From Flectobacillus sp. (lineage in GTDB: Bacteria; Bacteroidota; Bacteroidia; Cytophagales; Spirosomataceae), in NCBI GenBank assembly GCA_029865665.1, contig JARXAV010000305.1:1-11510 (forward strand): 11,510 nucleotides of DNA, given 5' to 3'. Position 1 is the first letter of the stretch. Every line of letters begins with the position of its first letter. The notes under the pieces are model-generated. The model did not search any database. It saw nothing but the letters and a program-made list of their open reading frames with translations, and was not told the DNA's origin. Below, piece by piece: positions 1-8,000 of this stretch. Both the position numbers and the translations under genes were made by a program.

Positions 1-1127
1 CGGGTGCTGGCGGTCTGTGGCAGTTCATGCCTAAAACCGCTCGTATTGATTTTGGTTTACGCATTGATGAATACATAGATGAACGCTTTGACCCCGAAAG
101 AGCCACAGAGGCAGCTTGTCGTTATATGCGTCAGTTATATAATATTTTTGGTGATTGGCATTTGGTTTTGGCAGCTTATAATACAGGGCCTGGCAATGTA
201 AGAAGAGCTATTCGTAAATGTAATGGTGGTCAAACTTTTTGGGATATTTATAACTGTTTACCCAAAGAGACTCGTAGTTATGTACCTCAATATATTGGGA
301 TGTTATACATGATTAATCACGCAGATTCTCATGATATTTATGCCGAAAATATTGAGCAAGCCATTCCGCATGATACGATTCATGTAAACTCATTTTTGGA
401 TTTAGATAAGTTTGCAAGTTTGAGTAATATGAGTTTAGAAAGTATTCAGAAACTGAATCCACATATTTTAACGCATATTCTCCCAGGTCATACTCGTAAT
501 TTTTCGTTACGATTACCTAAGAATGAAATGGTATTCTTCAAGGCAAATCGTGGGTCAATTATGGATTCCGCTACAAAAATGCCGTCATTTATCATAGAAC
601 ACCAAATGACGGAGGTACAAGTAGCAAGTGTTGCTCCTTCGACGCAGAATGATACCAATAAGACCATCGTGCTAAATAACCCTGTGTTAGAATCGAAGCC
701 AAAAGCGGAGGAAGAAGAGGTTGTTGAGGACGATATGGAAGATGTTGTAATTCGTAAGAAACCGAAGAAAAAGTATTATATCGTACGTCGCTCTGATAAT
801 TTAAGTGATATTGCTGATAAATTTAAGGTGGATGTCTTCGACATTAAAGTTTGGAATCATTTACGTAAATCGACGATTGTTCCAGGTCAAAAACTCCTTA
901 TTTTAAAAGAAGCGGCTGTAACAAGCACGGTTAAGTACGCTGATTCAAGACGAAGAGATAAAGAAGCAGTTCGTAAAGGAAGAATTCGTTTCCATAAAGT
1001 TGAATCGGGTGATACACTTTGGAATATTTCACAACGTTATGGAGGCGTTTCGGTAGATAAACTGAAAAAATTAAATGGTATCAAAGGAAATGTAGTAAGA
1101 CCTGGTACTAAATTAAGGGTTTCATAA
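1..1127 (+). CDS. MltD-like membrane-bound lytic murein transglycosylase with LysM repeats (5' end missing)
   Basis: The frame is open to the left edge (first whole codon at base 3), so the gene starts upstream and the ATG at 27 is internal. The first residues read GAGGLWQFMPKTAR, the conserved block of GH23 lytic transglycosylases that follows the catalytic glutamate, which must lie outside the window. A second family motif, AYNTGPGNV, is encoded near 174-200, followed by the YVPQYIGMLYMI helix. Counting from the ATG at 27, residues 117-168 resemble a degenerate LysM unit, 225-248 form a charged linker (acidic run, then RKKPKKK), and two good LysM domains lie at 249-293 and 320-365. The family cleaves the MurNAc-GlcNAc bond of peptidoglycan, giving 1,6-anhydro ends; LysM units bind glycan. 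It probably acts in the periplasm, but the signal sequence is not visible. A terminator follows directly. Family assignment is firm; MltD rather than another GH23 subfamily is inferred from the LysM architecture. Confidence 0.9.
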   Translation, partial: GAGGLWQFMPKTARIDFGLRIDEYIDERFDPERATEAACRYMRQLYNIFGDWHLVLAAYNTGPGNVRRAIRKCNGGQTFWDIYNCLPKETRSYVPQYIGMLYMINHADSHDIYAENIEQAIPHDTIHVNSFLDLDKFASLSNMSLESIQKLNPHILTHILPGHTRNFSLRLPKNEMVFFKANRGSIMDSATKMPSFIIEHQMTEVQVASVAPSTQNDTNKTIVLNNPVLESKPKAEEEEVVEDDMEDVVIRKKPKKKYYIVRRSDNLSDIADKFKVDVFDIKVWNHLRKSTIVPGQKLLILKEAAVTSTVKYADSRRRDKEAVRKGRIRFHKVESGDTLWNISQRYGGVSVDKLKKLNGIKGNVVRPGTKLRVS

Positions 1128-1145
1128 GTAAGAGATTAAATACAT

Positions 1146-1185
1146 AAAGAGTTCGCATGATGCTGAGTTATGCGAACTTTTTTTT
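1146..1185 (+). terminator. Rho-independent terminator after the transglycosylase gene
   Basis: A perfect 9-bp stem pairs AGTTCGCAT (1150-1158) with ATGCGAACT (1170-1178) around an 11-base loop and runs into eight T residues (1178-1185). Upstream A residues (1146-1148) can pair with the T tract and lengthen the stem. It starts 19 bases after the stop codon at 1127 and ends 20 bases before the ruvA start, so it separates the two genes transcriptionally unless it is read through. Confidence 0.85.
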
Positions 1186-1205
1186 ACCTAAATATTTTAG
1201 ATACG

Positions 1206-1814
1206 ATGATTGCTTATATTGAAGGCAAGTTAGCCCATAAAGACCCCGCTTATGTGATTATTGACGTACATGGAGTAGGTTACGAAATAAAGATTTCATT
1301 GCAAACTTATTCGGCATTGCAAGACGGAAGCGAAAAATGCAAATTATTCACCTATTTAAGTATCCGTGAAGACGCACATGTCTTATTTGGTTTTAAGGAT
1401 TTAGACGAAAAATCCTTATTTTTGGACTTACTTAGTGTTTCTGGAATTGGAGCCAATACCGCTTTAGTAATGTTATCGTCTATGTCCTCGGGCGAGATTC
1501 GTACGGCTCTTGTGAATGAAGACGTAAAGACGATTCAAAGTATCAAAGGAATTGGTGCAAAAACTGCTCAACGTGCCATCATCGAATTGAAGGATAAGTT
1601 AAAGAAAGAACAAATGCTTGGCTCAAGTGTGGGAAGTTCGACGACCACTACGTTTGCGGCATCAGGTAGTTCAAAAGTAAAAGCTGAAGCACTTGCTGCC
1701 TTGGTAACGTTGGGTATCCCGAAAAATGTTGCAGAAAAGAGTATTGAGGCTATTTTGAAAAAAGAAGGAGACGATTTAACCGTTGAGCAACTGATTAAAT
1801 TAGCATTGCGTTAA
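1206..1814 (+). CDS. ruvA: Holliday junction branch migration complex subunit RuvA
   Basis: RuvA binds four-way DNA junctions as a tetramer and loads the RuvB motor for branch migration in recombination and repair. The 202-residue product matches the usual length of about 200. Residues 1-63 form the OB-fold domain, with the family opening MIAYIEGKL and HGVGYEI. E55 and D56 match the acidic pin residues at the same numbers in E. coli RuvA. Two helix-hairpin-helix motifs follow (SVSGIGANTA at 77-86, SIKGIGAKTA at 112-121). A Ser/Thr-rich flexible linker around residues 137-152 leads to the C-terminal RuvB-contacting domain (about 156-202). I chose the ATG at 1206: the in-frame ATG at 1170 adds 12 residues that are simply a translation of the preceding terminator arm and T tract, and RuvA proteins begin at the MI-IEG segment. 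No Shine-Dalgarno sequence is visible. No ruvB or ruvC is in the window. Confidence 0.96.
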   Translation: MIAYIEGKLAHKDPAYVIIDVHGVGYEIKISLQTYSALQDGSEKCKLFTYLSIREDAHVLFGFKDLDEKSLFLDLLSVSGIGANTALVMLSSMSSGEIRTALVNEDVKTIQSIKGIGAKTAQRAIIELKDKLKKEQMLGSSVGSSTTTTFAASGSSKVKAEALAALVTLGIPKNVAEKSIEAILKKEGDDLTVEQLIKLALR

Positions 1815-2000
1815 TTGGCTAATAGATTTGGTACATATTTTGAACTGAACTAAGAAATTATAAGCTTGTAAGAAATATAAATACGGTTTTTATCGTTCTG
1901 ATATACAGTAATCAATACATAAAGCCGCATATAAGTTTAACAAATCACCTCTGCTAGGTAAGCATTTGAGCGTTTTGATGACCTCCTAAAATTATTTTTA
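1815..2000 (+). other. ruvA-sprA intergenic region
   Basis: No gene and no convincing terminator is visible, so ruvA transcripts could continue into sprA. TAGATTTG at 1823-1830 fits the Bacteroidota -7 consensus TAnnTTTG, but no TTG lies at the expected 17-23 base spacing upstream, so it is only a weak promoter candidate. TAAGAAAT occurs twice (1851-1858 and 1869-1876) with the imperfect palindrome TTATAAGCTTGTAA beside it. An AT-rich inverted repeat, CTAAAA/TTTTAG, spans 1986-2001 and runs into the first base of the GTG start. Confidence 0.4.
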
Positions 2001-5000
2001 GTGTCCGTCAAATGTGTTACTTACTTTATCAATTACACTGTGCAACGAAATAAGTTTTACATACTTTCAGGGAGTTTAGTATTATCGGTTTTTGCCTCGC
2101 TTGCGTGGGTATTGCCTACTCGTATGGATACGATGGTGGGCAATTGGAACTCTTTTGCAAGCAGTGAGGAAATGGCCGTAGAAAACGACACACTCAAAAA
2201 ATCGGGTCGTCGTCCTCGCTTCAAAATTAAAGACAGAACCTCCACTCGTTTTTCGTCGAAGCATGCAAACTCTCCTTTCGTTTTAAAAGACCCAAAAGGA
2301 ATTTCAACCGAATTTCGCTTAGATTCGGCTGGGAAAATAGCTGTTTACGAACAGTTTAAGGATAATCCTGAATTGGGAGATTATCGTCCTGCGGAAGAAC
2401 TTTCCTTTAAGGATTATCAGAAAATACAACAGCAAAAATTTTTACGAGATTATTGGCGTAAATACTCCGCTTCTTTGGACGGTAAAGACGATACCAAAGG
2501 GAGAGGTTTACTACCCAAAATTGAATTACCTCCGTCGATTGACCGTATTTTTGGTGGGTCACAGGTAGAGTTTAAACCCAATGGAAATATCCTGTTGGAC
2601 GTGGGTTATTTGTATCAATTCTATGATAATCCCCTAACCCCTGTTAATTTAAGAGGAACAGGAAACTTGAATTTTCAAGAACAAGCACAAATTAACTTTC
2701 AAGGAAAAATTGGCGATAAGCTAAACTTAAATACCAATTTTGACACGAAGGCCAGTTTCAATTTCCAAAATCAATTAAAACTGGCTTGGCGTTCGAATGA
2801 AGAAGACATTCTTCAAAACGTGGAAGCTGGAAATACTTCATGGACACTCAATAGTCAGTTGATTCCTGGGGTACAAAACCTCTTTGGTTTGAAAACCCTG
2901 ATGCGTTTTGGCAAAATGGACGTAACCTTTGTTGCTGCCCAACAGCGTTCTAAGCAGGATTGTATTACGCTTAGAGGTGGGTCACAAGGGAAATCCTTTG
3001 AAATTCGAGCGGACAGCTACGACGAAAATAGAAACTTTTTCCTCTCTACCTTCTTTAGAGATAATTACGAACGCTCGCTGAAAAGTCTTCCCGCAATTAC
3101 TTCGGGAGTTACAATTACTCGTTTAGAGGTTTATGTAACCAACAGAACAAATAATACAGAAACCCTTCGGAATTTAGTGGCTTTCTCGGACTTAGGAGAA
3201 GCAAAACCATATAATACTAGCGTAACTACTACCTCTGGAAGTAGTGCTGGGGCTTCCGTAGATAATAAAAATAACTCGTTATATACTAAGTATTTAGCTG
3301 ACCCAACTTCCTCTACTGCACTGGCTCTCCGTCAGGCAGATACAACCAATGCGATTTTAGCAAAAGATAATTTAAGTAAGGGTACAGACTACGAAATTTT
3401 ACGTGGTGCAAAACGCTTGACTGACAGAGAGTACCGTTTTCATCCAGAATTGGGCTATATTTCCCTAGTTACACCGTTGCGAAATGACGAGGTGTTAGCT
3501 GTTTCTTATGAATATACCTTAAATGGAAAGCCGCATCAGGTAGGGGAGTTGACAGAAAATTACCAGAGTCGGAAAGATGATGAAGTCATTATCATGAAGT
3601 TGTTGAAGTCATCAACCATTCGGAACAACTTACAACATCCGATGTGGAACTTGATGATGAAAAACGTGTACTCACTCAATGCTCAACAAATCAATAAATT
3701 GGGCTTTCAGTTACGGGTAATTTATAAGGATGACCAAACAGGGATTGATAACCCTAACTTGCAAGATGGCCCTCTGAAAGATACTCCTTTGGTAAAAGTT
3801 TTCGGTTTAGATAAACTCAATACCAATGGCGACCAAGTAATAGAAAATGGGATAGAAGGCGACGGTAACTTTGACTATGTAGAAGGGGTGACGATTGATA
3901 GTAAAAACGGGCGAGTAATTTTTCCTGTTTTAGAACCTTTTGGTAGTTTCTTGAAAAATAAAATTTCAAGCGATGTAGAAGCTACAAATAAGTATGTTTT
4001 TGACCAGTTGTATCGCTTAACACTTACCGATGCACAGCAACTTCAAGGTAAAAATAAGTTTTTCTTAAAAGGAAGTTATCAATCCGCAGGCGGAGGTGAA
4101 GTTAATTTACCTTTTGGCGTAGATGGAAAATCCGTTCAGGTGACGGCTGGTGGTGTACCCTTAACTGCTGGTATTGACTATATCGTAGAAGCGGAGCTTG
4201 GTAAAGTGCGTATCTTGAATGCAGGGGTTTCTAATTCAAGTCGAGAAATCAAAGTGTGTTATGAAAAACCAGACTTGTTTAATAACCAAACTCGGAACTT
4301 ATTCGGAACACACATTGATTATATTTTAGGAAATGATTTTAGAGTAGGTGGTACATTCCAACATTTAACAGAAAGTCCTCCAGGATTTTTGAGAAGAGTT
4401 CAAATTGGTAGCGAACCTGTCAATAATACCGTTTTTGGGGTAGATGCTTCTATTCAGCGTAAGTCTAAATTCTTAACTAGAATGCTGGATGCCTTACCGC
4501 TGATTTCTACAAAAGAAACGTCTGCAATAGATTTTCAGGGAGAATATGCTACCATTATTCCTGCTGTAAATAGTACGGTGCAAGACAACTCATTTATTGA
4601 TGATTTTGAAGCAGCTCGAAATATCTTTAGCTTAAACAATCAGAGTACCGCTTGGAAAATTGGGGCAGTTCCTAACCAGTTTAGAGGAGCATTGACAGAG
4701 TCTCAAGAAGTTAATTTCAAAAGAGCAAAAATCTCTGCCTATACTGCCGACTTCAGTTTATACGGAAGTAGTAGTTTTTCGGTAAATGTGCCGGGGATTA
4801 ATGCTGCCGAAACTAATAACTATGCCTATGAGCGTTCGGTTGCCTCGCAAGCATTATTTCCGAACCGTGCGCAAGCCAATAATATTACAGGTTTACCAAT
4901 CGGTATTTTTGACGTTGCTTACTTCCCATCTGAAAGAGGGATGTATAACTTCAATACCGACTTAGATAGCAAAGGACGTTTGCCAAATCCAAGAGCTAAC

Positions 5001-8000
5001 TTCGGTGCGATTACTCGTTCCTTAACTTCGGATACCGATTTGGATAATGCCAACATTGAAACCTTAGAGTTTTGGGTAATGAACCCCTTTGTGGATGGTG
5101 ATGCGGGTGTTGTTCGTGCTACAGGAAACAGAGATCAAGACAGAGCTAATGCCGAAATTCGTAACCGTGTTGGAGGAAAATTTGTCATCAACTTAGGCGA
5201 TATTTCAGAGGACGTGATTCCTGATGGGCGTTATAACTTTGAGAACGGCATTCCAGTTGGGGAAAAAGTATTGGTTTCTGCCAATGGAAAAGTCCGTAAT
5301 GTGGAAGAAACAACATGGGGTTTAGCTCCTACTCGTCAGTTTGTGACGAATGCTTTTGACTTAGAAAATGGTCGTGAAGCTCAAGACGTTGGTTTGGATG
5401 GTTTACCAAACAATGCCACAGCGACCGATACCTATTTTAATGAAAAAACTAAATTTGGTGATTATTTGACCAGCATTCGTCAAAAAGTGACGGATAGAGA
5501 CGCTCTATCTACCATTGAAAATGACCCAGCAGGAGATGATTTTGTTCACTACTTAAATAGTAAATACGACAATACCTCAAGTATTATTTTACGTTATAAA
5601 GACTACATGGGGATGGAAAATAACTCGCCATCCACTGCTACTACAGGTACATCTGGTTATACAGAGGCAAGCAATCAGCAACCCGACAGAGAGGATTTGA
5701 ACAATGATAATACCATTAACGACACGGATGCCTACTACGAATATGAGTTGGACATGAAGAAGGAGAAAATGGCTATCGGGCAAAACTTCATTGTAGATAA
5801 GGTTACCGAAAATGGTGTCGATTGGTTCTTGGTTCGAATTCCTGTTAAAAATTATTCTAAAAGAGTAGGTAATATTAACGGATTTAAGTCGATGCGTTTT
5901 ATCCGTATGTATATGACCGAGTGGGAAGCTCCTGTGGTAATGCGTATGGCTGCTTTGCAATTGTCAGGTTACAACTATCGTAAATACACAGGCGATTTGA
6001 GTCCAAGAGGGTTGGCCGAAACGCCAGAACCTTACGATGCAAACTTTAAGTTAACCACCGTAAGTATCGAAGAAAATGGCCCTTCTACAACGAAGGGAGA
6101 TAACATCGTTCCTTATGTTGTGCCACCAGGGTTTACTCGTGATAGAGACGTGACGACTATCAACAATATCGCTTTAAATGAGCAATCAATGAGTTTGTCG
6201 GTAGATGGACTTCGTGATGGAGATGCCCGTGCAGTATTTAAAAATACGATGTTTGACTTTATCAATTACAAGAACTTGCGAATGTTCTTCCATACTCACA
6301 GTCAGACAAACGAGACTGCCACAATGGATGGTAAAGTGACAGGCTTTATTCGTATTGGTACAGACCAAGTGGATAACTATTATGAAATTGAAACAAAGGG
6401 CTTAAAAGCTACAAGCCCAAGTGCTTCATTAACATCGAGAGCTAGTACGGAGTCGCCCGATGCGGCTACGGAAGTATGGCCTGCCGAAAATGAAATTAAT
6501 ATTCCGTTTGACCGATTAAGAGATGTTAAACGAGAAAGAGATAGAGAAAACAAAAGCTTGACCGTTCCATATAAAATGGAAGTGGAAGGGAATAATGGGC
6601 TGAAATATACAGTTAGAGTAGTAGGACGACCAGATTTAAGTGCTGTCATGTCCATTATGATTGGGGTTCGCAATCCGAATGATTTACCCAATGATGATCA
6701 TCAACCAAAAACATTTACGGTTTGGGTAGATGAACTAAGAGCTTCTGGTTTTGACCAAACTTCTGGTAGTGCAGGAGTGGCAAAATTAGGATTGAAGTTA
6801 GCAGACTTTGCAAACGTAACGATGAATGGCTCGTTCAAGACGTATGGTTTTGGAGGTGTTCAATCTAAAATTGCAGACCGTAGTCGTGAAAATACCTTAG
6901 AATATGGTATTGCAGCGAATATCAATTTGGATAAGTTACTACCTCAAAAATGGGGTTTCCAGATTCCGATGTACGTGAGTTATGACCGTAAGAATATCAC
7001 GCCTCATTTTGATCCCTTAGATCCAGATATTCCTTTGGAAGACAAGATTAATAGTATTACAGATACAGATAAGCGTGAGGCATACAGAAAATTAGTAGAA
7101 GATAACACAGAACGTAAAGGAATTAACTTTAGTAATGTTCGTAAAATCCGTGCATCTGGTGCAGAGGCTCGTCCATGGGATTTTGAAAACTTTACGTTTA
7201 CCTATGCGTTTTCTGAAATGACTCGTACGAGTATTCTAATTAACGAATACCGTCAATTGTCTCATAAAGGAGGCATTACGTATGCTTATACAAGTAATCC
7301 GCAACCCATTGAGCCGTTTAAGAATCTCGTGAAGTCGTCACACCCGATGTTACGCTGGGTGAAAGATTTCAATTTTAATCCACTGCCGAACAGTGTTGCG
7401 ATTAGGGCAGATATGGACAGAAGCTTTGTAAAAACGGTGCTAAGAAACTCTGACGGAACATCTTTTGAGGGAATACAAAACTTTACCAACGCTACGCCAT
7501 TGTTTGAAAAATATTGGCTGATGACTCGTAATTATAATGTGGGTTGGAATTTAACCAAAAGTGTTGTCTTGAATTATACCGCCAACGTAAATGCGATTAT
7601 TGATGAACCAACGGGCGATATAGATACACAATCTAAGAAGGACTCCGTGCGTAGAAGTTTATTACGTTTCGGACGTACCAAAAACTTTGAGCAAAATTTC
7701 TCGGGTGTTTGGCGTTTACCGTTGAATAAATCTCCTTTGACCGACTGGTTAACGGCTGATTACAGTCATAAGTTTGGTTATACCTATGTAGCTAGTTCGT
7801 ATAACTTAAAGGATTCAACAGGCGTGTTGTTTGGGAATATTCTTAAAAACTACCGAGATAGAGGTATTACAGGAAAAATAGATTTTGTGGCTTTGTATAA
7901 CCGTATTCGTGCCTTACGTCTTGCCAACCAGCCTCGTATTAGTCGTAAAAATATTGCAAGAAACCCTGGTGATGATGAAGAAATCATGAAGCCTCAGCCT

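Noticed and set aside
27..29. ATG at 27 as the start of the transglycosylase gene
   Set aside because: The frame is open to the left edge and the codons before it encode GAGGLWQF, part of the conserved GH23 motif, so the ATG is internal.
1170..1205. Longer RuvA with 12 extra N-terminal residues from the ATG at 1170
   Set aside because: Those codons are the 3' arm and T tract of the terminator, and RuvA proteins start at the equivalent of the ATG at 1206, which also puts the acidic pin at E55-D56 as in E. coli.
5685..5760. Dockerin domain within SprA
   Set aside because: Only a single loop is present, without the duplicated loop and flanking helices of a dockerin; it is better described as an isolated EF-hand-like loop.
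5589..5960. 123-codon open frame on the minus strand inside sprA
   Set aside because: It lies entirely within a strongly supported gene, is rich in His, Ile and Val as expected of an antisense frame, and resembles no family I know. The other minus-strand frames within sprA and the pyrC-type gene fail for the same reason.
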